A stretch of DNA of 64,000 bases from Brachyspira hampsonii (GTDB lineage Bacteria > Spirochaetota > Brachyspiria > Brachyspirales > Brachyspiraceae). Below, one piece after another: positions 8,055-16,534 of the stretch (the stretch's first letter is position 1; every line of letters starts with the position of its first letter). Below the pieces are notes generated by a model. It was not told the origin of the DNA. It saw only the letters and a list, made by a program, of their open reading frames with translations, and ran no database searches. The position numbers and the translations under genes are program-made. The stretch spans positions 801,075 through 865,074 of the forward strand of contig NZ_MDCO01000012.1 in the NCBI RefSeq assembly GCF_001746205.1, read 5' to 3'.

Positions 8055-9248
8055 CTATTTGTCATGCTCTAATAATGTTTTGTAAGAAGCCTCTATGGCA
8101 AAAGCTCCTAATGGAGCAGTTATTAATATGGCAAGAACCGCTATAACAAGTATAATTTCTCCTGAGGCAAAACCTAATGATAAAGGAATTGAACCTATTG
8201 CAGCCTGAACAGTTGCTTTAGGGCAGTATGCAATCATACTAAATATTCTCTCTTTTTTATTTAGTTTAGTTTTTATTAATGATATAAAAACTCCGAACAT
8301 TCTAAATATCAAAACAGCAAATATTAATATAATTCCTAAAAATCCTGTTTTAAAAGCATAATTAATATTTACAGCAGCACCTACAAGTACGAAAAGCATA
8401 ATTTCAGCAGCTACCCAAAGTTTAGAGTATTTTAATGAAAGCCTTTTTGATAATTCTTCCTTTGATTTTTTAAGATATGCTCCAATACTCATAACTGCCA
8501 AAAGACCAGATACTCCTACGATATTTCCTAATAAATTTGATATAGAATTTTCTATGCTCACAAGTATAAAAGATATACTCAGTATTATAACTACTTTAGC
8601 ACTGTCTCTTATATGAAATCTAGTAAAGAATTTTGATAGTATAAAACCTATAATCACACCTAATAAAAGTCCGAATATTATTGAAGTAGGTATTTTTATA
8701 AAATCAATATAAGATATACTTCCTCCTTTTACAAGCGAAGTGAAAGATGTAAATAATACTATTACAAATATATCATCTACAGAAGCACCTGCCATTAATA
8801 ACTGAGGTATGCTTTTATTAGTGCCGTATCTTTCATCTATAAGTTTAAGCATTTTAGGAACAAGCACTGCCGGAGATACAGCAGCAACAACAGCCCCCAT
8901 TAAAGCAGCATCTAATAAGCTAATATCAAAAAGTTTAGGTGCTATTAAAATCATTCCTATTATTTCAAAAGAGGCAGGCACAAAGCACATAAGAACAGCA
9001 GGCCGCCCAACTTTTTTTAAATCTTCTATATCAAGATTAAACCCTGCTCTTGTTAATATTATAATAAGTGCTAATTCTCTTAAATCTGATGATATTGAAA
9101 GTATTGAATTATCAAGCAAATTAAAACAGTATGGACCTAATATTATTCCTGTGATTATAAGACCTAAAAGAGAAGGAAGTTTTAAAAGTGAGAATATTTT
9201 TCCAAGCAGCATACCGCATAAAAATATCAAGGCTAAACTAAGAAGCAT
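8055..9248 (-). CDS. Cation:proton antiporter (CPA family)
   Basis: Inner-membrane exchanger of protons for Na+ or K+. The 397 residues form about 12 membrane helices with no C-terminal regulatory domain. GASVDDIFVIVLF (about residue 154) carries the paired Asp motif that in electrogenic CPA exchangers binds the ions, and GFNLDIEDLKK and GAVVAAVSPAVLVP match conserved stretches of the Na+/H+ exchanger domain. AAGGA is present before the ATG. It stands alone, convergent with the RND gene. The transported cation cannot be told from sequence. Confidence 0.88.
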   Translation of the reverse strand: MLLSLALIFLCGMLLGKIFSLLKLPSLLGLIITGIILGPYCFNLLDNSILSISSDLRELALIIILTRAGFNLDIEDLKKVGRPAVLMCFVPASFEIIGMILIAPKLFDISLLDAALMGAVVAAVSPAVLVPKMLKLIDERYGTNKSIPQLLMAGASVDDIFVIVLFTSFTSLVKGGSISYIDFIKIPTSIIFGLLLGVIIGFILSKFFTRFHIRDSAKVVIILSISFILVSIENSISNLLGNIVGVSGLLAVMSIGAYLKKSKEELSKRLSLKYSKLWVAAEIMLFVLVGAAVNINYAFKTGFLGIILIFAVLIFRMFGVFISLIKTKLNKKERIFSMIAYCPKATVQAAIGSIPLSLGFASGEIILVIAVLAILITAPLGAFAIEASYKTLLEHDK

Positions 9249-9542
9249 AAATATATAATCCTTTTTTATTATTATTTGATTTTTTATGAGTATATGAATT
9301 ATTAGATTGGCTTAAAATATATAAAAACTGAATCTGCAAATCCATATATCAATCATTAAAGATTTTATTTATTCTTTAATAATCATAAAAAATCATGAAA
9401 TTTGCAGAAGTCATCAGCTTTTATATAAAAAATAAATATAAGCGGTTTAATTATTTAATAAAAATATGTATTAATTAAATAATTTAAGGAGACCTCATTC
9501 CTTATTTATTAAACTCTATCATAAAACATTTTTTATTTCAAG
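9249..9542. other. Non-coding gap with nested inverted repeats
   Basis: There is no gene in this 294-bp gap between the neuB-type gene and the antiporter (both minus). It contains an outer inverted repeat TCTGCAAAT (9333-9341) / ATTTGCAGA (9400-9408) enclosing an inner ATTAAAGA (9355-9362) / TCTTTAAT (9373-9380), then an imperfect inverted repeat near 9445-9487. It may act in termination of the upstream gene or as an mRNA leader structure of the antiporter. Confidence 0.4.
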
Positions 9543-10577
9543 TTATTTTTTTAAATCCTTAAAACTTAAAGCGGTATTAGATTTTTTATCAACTTTTAAT
9601 TTCATACCTAAAACTTTTTTATAATACTTAGCAGGTATTCCTACGCAAGGTCTTAAAGCAATTAAATCTTTTTCTGTAATTATCTCTCCTTTAAGCATAG
9701 CATGACTTAAATAAATTCCTCTTTTAGCATATACAAGTTCTTTTTTCTCCTGCTTGCTTAATATATGCTCTTTTTTGCTTGCAGCATCTCCTCCAAGCAT
9801 AGTTAATGTCTTATCAATAGATTTTATCATTTCAGACATACCATTGGTTTCTAAACTTATGATATGATCTCCTGTTTCTTTTTCAGGTGTTACAGTGAAA
9901 TGTTTTTCTATTATTTTAGCACCCAAAGAAACAGCAATTATGGGAGCCTCAATACCTATAGTATGATCTGAATATCCTATTATATTATTTTTAAATAGAT
10001 TTTTCATAACGGATATTCTATTAAGTCTGGCGTTTTGCAAAGGAGTAGGGTATTCTACAGAGCAATGCAGTAACGCTACTTCATTTTTTCTCAATATTTT
10101 TAATGCTTCTTTTATATCTTTATTTAAGGCAAGTCCTGTTGAAAGTATAACCGGTTTTTGTGTTTTAGAAACAGCTTCAAGCAAAGGTATATTATCTATA
10201 TCGCATGAAGCTATTTTTATTATAGGTATATCATAAGAAACAATATCATTCACAGAATCCACAGAAAAAGGAGTAGTTATAAACATGATTTTATTTTTTT
10301 TAGCTTCTTTTATTAAAGGCTCATACCATTCTTTTTTTAATATAACATTATCAACTCCTTCTAAAGCATCATCTTTTAATTTTAAAACCTTAGTATATTC
10401 TCTAGAAGCAAATAAAGTTTTTTGAGTGAAGCTTTGAAATTTTATGGCATCAGCACCTGATTTAGCGGCTTCTTTAATGAGTTTAATTGCGGTATTTAAA
10501 TCGCCTTCATGATTACATCCGGCTTCAGCTATTATGAAATATCCTTTTTTATTTATAATATCTTTTAATTTTAACAT
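9543..10577 (-). CDS. N-acetylneuraminate synthase family protein (NeuB/LegI/PseI type)
   Basis: Condenses phosphoenolpyruvate with an N-acetylated aldose to make a nonulosonic acid, used on surface glycans or flagellin. The 344 residues show the NeuB TIM barrel (FIIAEAGCNHEGDLNTA at 14-30, ADAIKFQSF, FITTPFSVDSV, GYSDHTIGIEAP, KIIEKHFT) and a C-terminal antifreeze-like SAF domain (about 285-340: KRGIYLSHAMLKGEIITEKD). The family is clear, but whether the product is sialic, legionaminic or pseudaminic acid cannot be decided. No other nonulosonate genes (neuA, neuC, pse) are nearby. AGGTAT precedes the ATG. Confidence 0.85.
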   Translation of the reverse strand: MLKLKDIINKKGYFIIAEAGCNHEGDLNTAIKLIKEAAKSGADAIKFQSFTQKTLFASREYTKVLKLKDDALEGVDNVILKKEWYEPLIKEAKKNKIMFITTPFSVDSVNDIVSYDIPIIKIASCDIDNIPLLEAVSKTQKPVILSTGLALNKDIKEALKILRKNEVALLHCSVEYPTPLQNARLNRISVMKNLFKNNIIGYSDHTIGIEAPIIAVSLGAKIIEKHFTVTPEKETGDHIISLETNGMSEMIKSIDKTLTMLGGDAASKKEHILSKQEKKELVYAKRGIYLSHAMLKGEIITEKDLIALRPCVGIPAKYYKKVLGMKLKVDKKSNTALSFKDLKK

Positions 10578-10692
10578 ATATACCTATCCTAACTATTATT
10601 TGCAATATATTATCGAAATATAGTGTTGATTAATTATTAAATATTTTTGATATTGAAAATTAGATTAGAAAAATAAATGGATAAAAAAAATG

Positions 10693-10765
10693 AGCTGGTG
10701 ATGGGACTCGAACCCGCAACCGGCTGATTACAAATCAGCTGCTCTACCAATTGAGCTACACCAGC
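10693..10765 (-). tRNA. tRNA-Thr (anticodon TGT)
   Basis: A full cloverleaf reads on the minus strand: acceptor arms GCTGGTG / CACCAGC, D-arm GCTC...GAGC, anticodon stem GCTGA / TCAGC with loop TTTGTAA (anticodon TGT), and T-loop TTCGAGT. It is 73 bases long; the CCA end is not encoded. Confidence 0.95.
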
Positions 10766-10840
10766 GAAGTGATTATCATTATACAATAATTAAAAAAAAA
10801 GTCAAGCGTTTATATATAAATTTGTATTATTTTTATTTAA

Positions 10841-13162
10841 TTATTCTTCTCTGTCTTTTAATCCTTCAACCATATCCAATCTGTTTATATAATATGCACT
10901 CATTACAGATACAAGGAATATTACAGTTATAAGCAATGCTACGGCAAGTATATAACTTGATTCATATACATGCGGAACGAATGAGAATAGTTTGCTTGAG
11001 AAAGGTTTTTTTACTAAATACAATATTCCGTATCCTGCAGCTATTCCAAGCGGTATGGCAATTATTATCTGAGTAATAGTTTCTTTTAAAGATGCTATCA
11101 TAATTTCTTTTGTAGTATATCCCATAACTTTTAGGAGAGTAAACTCATATCTCCTAGTTGCAAGAGTGATAACTCCTACACCATAAAGCGAAGTAGCACC
11201 GAGTAAGAATGCTATGAATATAAGTATTTGTACTAAAAGATATATAGTCGCTATCTGATTTTTATAGGCTTCATACTCATCATTTCTGAAACTATAATAT
11301 GAAACTTCTTTGCTTTTATCTAATATATCTTTCATATCTTCTTTAGTAACATTATCTTTAGTAGATATAAATATGCTGTTATAAACATCTTGTATTTCAA
11401 ATGTTTCTTCAGCAAATTTTTTATCTATATAAACATAAAACATACCTTGCTGATCAACAAATTTACTTACTTTGACTCTTCTGGAAATACTGTTTCCTAA
11501 ACTGTATAATTCTATGCCAATATAATCATTTTCTTTAATATTTAGTTTTTCAGCCAAATATTTTGGAATCATTACAGAATCTTCTTTTTCATTATTATTT
11601 GGTATATCCATAGATGAGAAACTATCTTTATATATTAAAGCAGGTATATATAAACTTTCTGCATTATCTTTAAATGCAGGATATAATCTTGCCTGATAAA
11701 TTGCTGCTTTGTCATAATATTTAATTCCGTCATTAGTTAATATATCAGAATTATCTTCCCATTTTGTAGAATTTACATTAACAACAACATCATATAAAGC
11801 AAATTTTTCGTACAAGTTATATAAGAAATAATCAAAGGAGTTATTAAATCCCTGAGCAAATATAGTCATACTTATAGCAGCAAACATTCCCCAAAGAGAA
11901 GCTAAATATCTTGTTTTGCTTCTTGAGGCATTTTTTATAGCATATCTTGTATTAAAAGAAAATTTATTCCAAATTGGTAATTGCTCTATAAATATTTTAC
12001 CGGATCCTTTAGGCGGCTCTCCTCTCATAGACTGAGCAGGATTTAATTTTAATATTGATACAGCAGCTAAAAGATTTGAGAATATGCATACAAATAATAT
12101 AATTACTGCTGATATTACCCATAAATCTATATAAGTGTTATGATTGAAATTAGGCATATCGAATATATTTCCGAGTGCATTGAATATAGGAGGTAAAAGA
12201 AAATTACTTGCAATAAAAGCTAAAAGTATTCCGAAAAATGATACTAAAAATGAATATTTTATATACATAAACATTATAGAAAAATCTGTAAGTCCTATAG
12301 CTTTCATTATTCCTATTTGTTTTCTTTCTACAGCTACATTTCTTCTTTGTATAATATAAAGTAAAAGTATTGCCATAAGAAGAAGTATAGAAGGACATAT
12401 ATATGAGAAAGAGTCTATTTGAAGTAATGTTTGCTCATAATTCACATAGTTCACTGATTGTTCTCTGTCTGTAGATAAGAATATTTTTTGTTTTAATTTT
12501 AATTTTATTAGATTTTCAACATTTTTTTTATTAGCATCATCAGTATATTTTATATATATTGAATTATAAGGTATATAATTAAAATGATCTTCATTAACTT
12601 CTATAACTGCAAAATCTTTAGCTTCTGATGCCGTGCTTGCTCCATCTTTAAAAAGAAACACATAATTAGGATAAGATACTAAAGCTGCTATAATAAATGA
12701 ATTAGTTTTATCATTAAATACTACTTCTACAGTATCGCCTAATTTTAGAGAATTAGCTTCTGCAAAATTTTTATTGATTGCTATTTCATTAGTTTTTAAT
12801 TCAGTCTTTCCTTCATATATATAAGGTTTATTTATCCTGTCTTTTGAATTATCAGTGCCGTAAATTATAGCATCAATATTTTCTATTTTACCTTGAAATC
12901 TATGTTTAGCAACTACTCTGTCAACTCCCTTCATCTCTTCAAGTGTTTCTATATCATTGGTATCAAACATACCGAATAATGCTAAATCATCTAATGTGTT
13001 TTCTTCAAAGTAATTTTCTGCTGAAAGTTTAAAATCTCTATATACTGTTTTTACAGCAACAAAAAAAAGTACAGCTAATGTTACTATGAATACAGCAGAC
13101 ATAAATATAGCAAGCTGTTTATTTATTTTTCTAAATAATAGTTTTGTTTTTATATTTATCAT
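10841..13162 (-). CDS. ABC transporter permease, double FtsX-domain type
   Basis: Inner-membrane permease of a MacB/LolE-like mechanotransmission ABC system, acting on envelope substrates rather than importing solutes. The 773 residues have an N-terminal membrane helix (about 17-38), a periplasmic domain, three helices at about 255-390 (first FtsX domain, containing RRRNVAVERKQIGIMKAIG), a fourth helix and second periplasmic domain at about 420-640, and three C-terminal helices (second FtsX domain, with LATRRYEFTLLKVMGYT). The gene follows its ATPase by six bases in the same operon. The substrate is unknown; no adaptor protein is present. Confidence 0.88.
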   Translation of the reverse strand: MINIKTKLLFRKINKQLAIFMSAVFIVTLAVLFFVAVKTVYRDFKLSAENYFEENTLDDLALFGMFDTNDIETLEEMKGVDRVVAKHRFQGKIENIDAIIYGTDNSKDRINKPYIYEGKTELKTNEIAINKNFAEANSLKLGDTVEVVFNDKTNSFIIAALVSYPNYVFLFKDGASTASEAKDFAVIEVNEDHFNYIPYNSIYIKYTDDANKKNVENLIKLKLKQKIFLSTDREQSVNYVNYEQTLLQIDSFSYICPSILLLMAILLLYIIQRRNVAVERKQIGIMKAIGLTDFSIMFMYIKYSFLVSFFGILLAFIASNFLLPPIFNALGNIFDMPNFNHNTYIDLWVISAVIILFVCIFSNLLAAVSILKLNPAQSMRGEPPKGSGKIFIEQLPIWNKFSFNTRYAIKNASRSKTRYLASLWGMFAAISMTIFAQGFNNSFDYFLYNLYEKFALYDVVVNVNSTKWEDNSDILTNDGIKYYDKAAIYQARLYPAFKDNAESLYIPALIYKDSFSSMDIPNNNEKEDSVMIPKYLAEKLNIKENDYIGIELYSLGNSISRRVKVSKFVDQQGMFYVYIDKKFAEETFEIQDVYNSIFISTKDNVTKEDMKDILDKSKEVSYYSFRNDEYEAYKNQIATIYLLVQILIFIAFLLGATSLYGVGVITLATRRYEFTLLKVMGYTTKEIMIASLKETITQIIIAIPLGIAAGYGILYLVKKPFSSKLFSFVPHVYESSYILAVALLITVIFLVSVMSAYYINRLDMVEGLKDREE

Positions 13163-13168
13163 TATTTT

Positions 13169-13876
13169 TTACCACTCTATATCTTCAGGATTCAAAGGAT
13201 TTTCCACATCATATTTATCTAATACTTCTCCGCTCAAAATTTTTACAACAGTATCAGCCATTTTGGCTATTTCTTTACTATGAGTTATAAGTATGATGCT
13301 TGTTCCCAAATTTCTATTGAGGTCTCTAAGTATTTTTAAAGCCATAACGCCTGTTTTATTATCTAATGCCCCTGTAGGTTCATCGCATAATACTACTTTA
13401 GGCTTTTTAGCTATTGCACGGGCTATACTTACCCTCTGCTGTTCTCCTCCTGATAATTCTGTAGGATAATGTTTTACTCTATTTTCAAGTCCCAATAATT
13501 TTAAAGCTTCCTCTGCATTAGTTCTTGAAAGACCTGTAATTTCAGTGGAAAATTCAACATTTTCTATAGCGGTAAGATTAGGAAGCAAATTATAACTTTG
13601 AAATACAAAGCCTATATTTTCTCTTCTGAATTTTGCCAATCTTTTATCGCTGTAATGAGATATATCCTCACCTAAAAATAATACTTGACCGCTTGTAGGC
13701 TTATCTAAAGCTCCTAATATGTTAAGTAATGTACTTTTTCCTGAACCGCTAGGACCTAATATAGCAGTAAGTTTTCCTTCTTCTATAGTAAGGTTAACAG
13801 ACTTTAATGCCTGTGTGGCACCTCCTCCATGACCATATATCTTACTAATTTCTTTTATTTCATAAAGATAACTCAT
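13169..13876 (-). CDS. ABC transporter ATP-binding protein (LolD/MacB class)
   Basis: Energises the downstream permease. The 235 residues show Walker A GPSGSGKST (41-49), a Q-loop in FVFQSYNLLPNLTAIENV, signature LSGGEQQRVSIARAIA, Walker B VVLCDEPTGALD and the switch His in LITHS. This is the classic MJ0796/LolD pattern. Its ATG overlaps the stop codon of coaBC by one base (TAATG), so it is probably co-transcribed with coaBC although the functions are unrelated. Confidence 0.95.
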   Translation of the reverse strand: MSYLYEIKEISKIYGHGGGATQALKSVNLTIEEGKLTAILGPSGSGKSTLLNILGALDKPTSGQVLFLGEDISHYSDKRLAKFRRENIGFVFQSYNLLPNLTAIENVEFSTEITGLSRTNAEEALKLLGLENRVKHYPTELSGGEQQRVSIARAIAKKPKVVLCDEPTGALDNKTGVMALKILRDLNRNLGTSIILITHSKEIAKMADTVVKILSGEVLDKYDVENPLNPEDIEW

Positions 13877-15087
13877 TATTTCAATCCCGTAATATTATTT
13901 TTTTTATTCCATTCTGAAACAGCCTCAGAAACTATTTCTTTGGCGCATTCTCTTTTATTTAAAACAGGAAAAGATTTAAATCTTCCGTCTTTGAAAAATA
14001 TTGTAATTTTATTTGTATCTTTTCCTATAGCATCTTTTATTTTATTAGCAACTATCATGTCAGCATCTTTTCTATTCATTTTGTCTAAAGCATAATTTTT
14101 AAGTTCTTCATCATTTTCAGCAGTTTCCGCAGCGAAAGATACTATTACTGTTTGATTTTTCTTTTTATTTTTTGCAGATAGAAGTATATCATCATTTTCG
14201 ATTAATTCTATAGTATTTATATTATGTTTTTTTACTTTTTTATCAAATACTTGTGCCGGTCTGAAATCTAAAGGAGCAGCAGCCATAATAAGTATATCTG
14301 TATTATCAAGCTCATTTAATACATTATCCTGAAGTTCTTTAGTGGTATTGACTTTTATTTTCTTATCATTATTTTTTACATTTAAAGGTTCATTAACTTT
14401 GCCTTCTATATATGTAGATATTCCGCCGTTTGAAGATATTTCTTCATATATAGAAGCTCCCATTTTACCGCTTGAATTATTAGTTATATATCTTATTGGG
14501 TCTATCCATTCTATTGTAGCCCCTGATGTAATTGTGAATCTTATATTATTATACTTTAATGATTTATTATATGAAGTTACTTTTTGTATTATAGTATCTA
14601 TATCTGCAAGTCTTCCTACTCCTGTGTCATTGCATGCCATTTCTCCGCTTTCAGGCGATATCAATTCGTAGTTTAATTCTTCTATTAAATATTTTACATT
14701 TCTTTGATTTGCTTTATTAGCCCACATATTAGGATTCATAGCGGGAGCAAAGTATTTCTTTTTTGTATATGCACATGCCATTGTACTTATAGCATCATCG
14801 CATATACCATTTGCTATTTTTCCTATAATATTTACATCAGCAGGAGCTATTAATAATATATCTGTTTCTTCATTTATGTGGATATGTCTAAGTATATCAT
14901 CTTCCTGCCATAGATCTGTTATTATTTTATTTCCGCTCATAGTTTCTAATGCTTTAGCACCGACCATATTTTGTGCATTTTTTGTAACGGCACAGATAAC
15001 ATTATGCCCTTGTTTTTTTAGATGGCTTACAAGAAATGGAGTTTTGTATGCGGATATTGAGCTTGTTATTGCTAGTAAAATTCTCAT
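13876..15087 (-). CDS. coaBC: Bifunctional phosphopantothenoylcysteine decarboxylase / phosphopantothenate-cysteine ligase
   Basis: Carries out two consecutive steps of coenzyme A synthesis in the cytosol: ligation of cysteine to phosphopantothenate, and FMN-dependent decarboxylation. In the 403 residues the N-terminal CoaC flavoprotein half shows ITSSISAYK, PADVNIIGKIANGICDD and the substrate-clamp motif PAMNPNMW, followed by ACNDTGVGRL. The C-terminal CoaB half shows FTITSGATIEWIDPIRYITN, NNSSGKMG and AAAPLDFRP. The length is normal. CoaX, which makes the substrate pathway's phosphopantothenate, is encoded at 37.6 kb in this window. Confidence 0.95.
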   Translation of the reverse strand: MRILLAITSSISAYKTPFLVSHLKKQGHNVICAVTKNAQNMVGAKALETMSGNKIITDLWQEDDILRHIHINEETDILLIAPADVNIIGKIANGICDDAISTMACAYTKKKYFAPAMNPNMWANKANQRNVKYLIEELNYELISPESGEMACNDTGVGRLADIDTIIQKVTSYNKSLKYNNIRFTITSGATIEWIDPIRYITNNSSGKMGASIYEEISSNGGISTYIEGKVNEPLNVKNNDKKIKVNTTKELQDNVLNELDNTDILIMAAAPLDFRPAQVFDKKVKKHNINTIELIENDDILLSAKNKKKNQTVIVSFAAETAENDEELKNYALDKMNRKDADMIVANKIKDAIGKDTNKITIFFKDGRFKSFPVLNKRECAKEIVSEAVSEWNKKNNITGLK

Positions 15088-15549
15088 AATTAAATCAAAG
15101 TATTATAACTTTATAACCTTATAATTAAAATATATTATTAAACTATTATATACTACTATAAATAAAAAAAATAGTCTATATATTTTTATAATTTTTTTAT
15201 TTTTATTTTAAGTAATAATATACTATATATTTAAAATTATTTTGTTTTTTAGTAATTATTAACAAAATTATACTAATAAAAGAATATTGTTATATATATA
15301 ATATTATATATATAAATTATATATGTGAAATAATATTAAAAAATATCGCAAAAAATTTTAGTGTATAGTAAATCTATTTTTAATAATCAATTATAAATTT
15401 ATTTAAATCGAACCAATAATTATACAGTATTTATACACTATAAATAATTATTGTAAAAAAAATTATATTTTTTTTAGTTAATATTGACAATAGATATGAT
15501 TTTAGTATATTATTAAGTAAGCGATTTTAAATTATAAAGGACTTGTATA
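15088..15549. other. Very AT-rich divergent intergenic region
   Basis: This 460-bp gap separates coaBC (-) from phoH (+). It is almost pure A/T and contains a perfect 24-bp palindrome of alternating T/A at 15291-15314 and the phoH promoter at 15484-15511. I see no ORF or RNA gene. The extreme AT content is compatible with promoter DNA for both directions. Confidence 0.5.
15484..15511 (+). promoter_or_regulatory. Sigma70-type promoter of phoH-pgpH-ybeY-tlyC
   Basis: TTGACA (15484-15489), 16-base spacer, TATATT (15506-15511). The expected transcript start near 15518 gives a leader of about 30 bases that includes AAAGGA at 15536-15541. It supports a translation start near 15547-15550 rather than at the first ATG, 300 bases further on. 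Confidence 0.7.
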
Positions 15550-16503
15550 ATTAATAATAAAATTTTAGATAATAAGGTAAAATTCAAAGATGTTGATTCT
15601 TTTATATCTATATGCGGAATAGAAGATAAGCATCTTGAAATACTAGAAAATAAATTTAATGTTTCCATATATCCGAAAGGAAATGAATTAACGATAAAAG
15701 GCGATCTGGTAAGAATAGAAGATACTGTAAAGGTTTTATATATTTTAAAAGATTTATATAATTCATCATCAGAAATAACTGAGCAAAAAGTAATTAATAT
15801 AGCAGACAATATTTGGAATAATAAAGATAATAAATTTATATCTATGAAAATCAAACTGCCTTATTTGGGCAGAAATATTGAAATGAAAACTGTATCTCAA
15901 GGCGAATATCTTTATAAGATGCAAAAAAGCGATATAATATTTTCTACAGGTGCTGCTGGTACAGGAAAAACTTTTCTTTCTGTCGCTTATGCTATAAATT
16001 TACTTTCAGATGGAAAAATAGAGCGTATAATTATAACAAGACCTGTTGTAGAAGCAGGAGAAAGTTTAGGTTATCTGCCTGGTGATTTTAAAGAAAAAAT
16101 ATCTCCTTATATGCGTCCTGTTTATGATGCTTTATACAGCATTATATCTGCCGATATGATATCAAGATATACAGAAGAAGGAAAAATAGAAGTAGCTCCT
16201 CTTGCTTATATGAGGGGGAGAACTTTAAGCAGAGCTTTCATTATACTTGATGAGGCACAGAATACAACAATATCTCAGATGAAAATGTTTTTAAGCAGAA
16301 TAGGGGAGAAGTCCAAAGTTGTAGTTACAGGTGATATATCTCAAAGCGATTTGCCGAAAAATGCTCAGTCCGGCTTGGAACATGCTTTAAATATATTAAG
16401 CAATATAAATGGTATTAGTTTTCACCATTTTGAAAAAAAAGATGTGATAAGGCATCATCTGGTTTCTAAAATATTAGAAGCCTATGATGGTGCTGATTAT
16501 TAA
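15550..16503 (+). CDS. phoH: PhoH-family ATPase, probable non-canonical start codon
   Basis: Cytosolic P-loop NTPase of the PhoH family, linked to RNA metabolism. The ATPase domain shows Walker A GAAGTGKT, Walker B FIILDEAQNTT and TGDISQSDLP. The first in-frame ATG is at 15844, but the frame upstream is open and encodes the family's N-terminal domain (SICGIEDKHLEILENK, then VSIYPKGNELTIKG, like the usual 'G..n..l..le..l.v.i..rGn.l.i.G'). No ATG, GTG or TTG occurs in frame between the preceding stop (15535) and 15844. AAAGGA at 15536-15541 is well placed for ATT at 15550 (or ATA at 15547). This gives 317 residues, the family's normal length. The exact start codon is inference; the N-terminal extension is seen directly. 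Confidence 0.85.
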   Translation: MNNKILDNKVKFKDVDSFISICGIEDKHLEILENKFNVSIYPKGNELTIKGDLVRIEDTVKVLYILKDLYNSSSEITEQKVINIADNIWNNKDNKFISMKIKLPYLGRNIEMKTVSQGEYLYKMQKSDIIFSTGAAGTGKTFLSVAYAINLLSDGKIERIIITRPVVEAGESLGYLPGDFKEKISPYMRPVYDALYSIISADMISRYTEEGKIEVAPLAYMRGRTLSRAFIILDEAQNTTISQMKMFLSRIGEKSKVVVTGDISQSDLPKNAQSGLEHALNILSNINGISFHHFEKKDVIRHHLVSKILEAYDGADY

Positions 16504-16534
16504 TAAAAATTTTATTTAGAAGGTATTATTGTTT

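Noticed and set aside
15844-16503. Short 219-residue phoH from the first ATG
   Set aside because: It would lack the conserved N-terminal domain that is encoded in frame directly upstream and would leave the promoter and ribosome-binding site 300 bases away.
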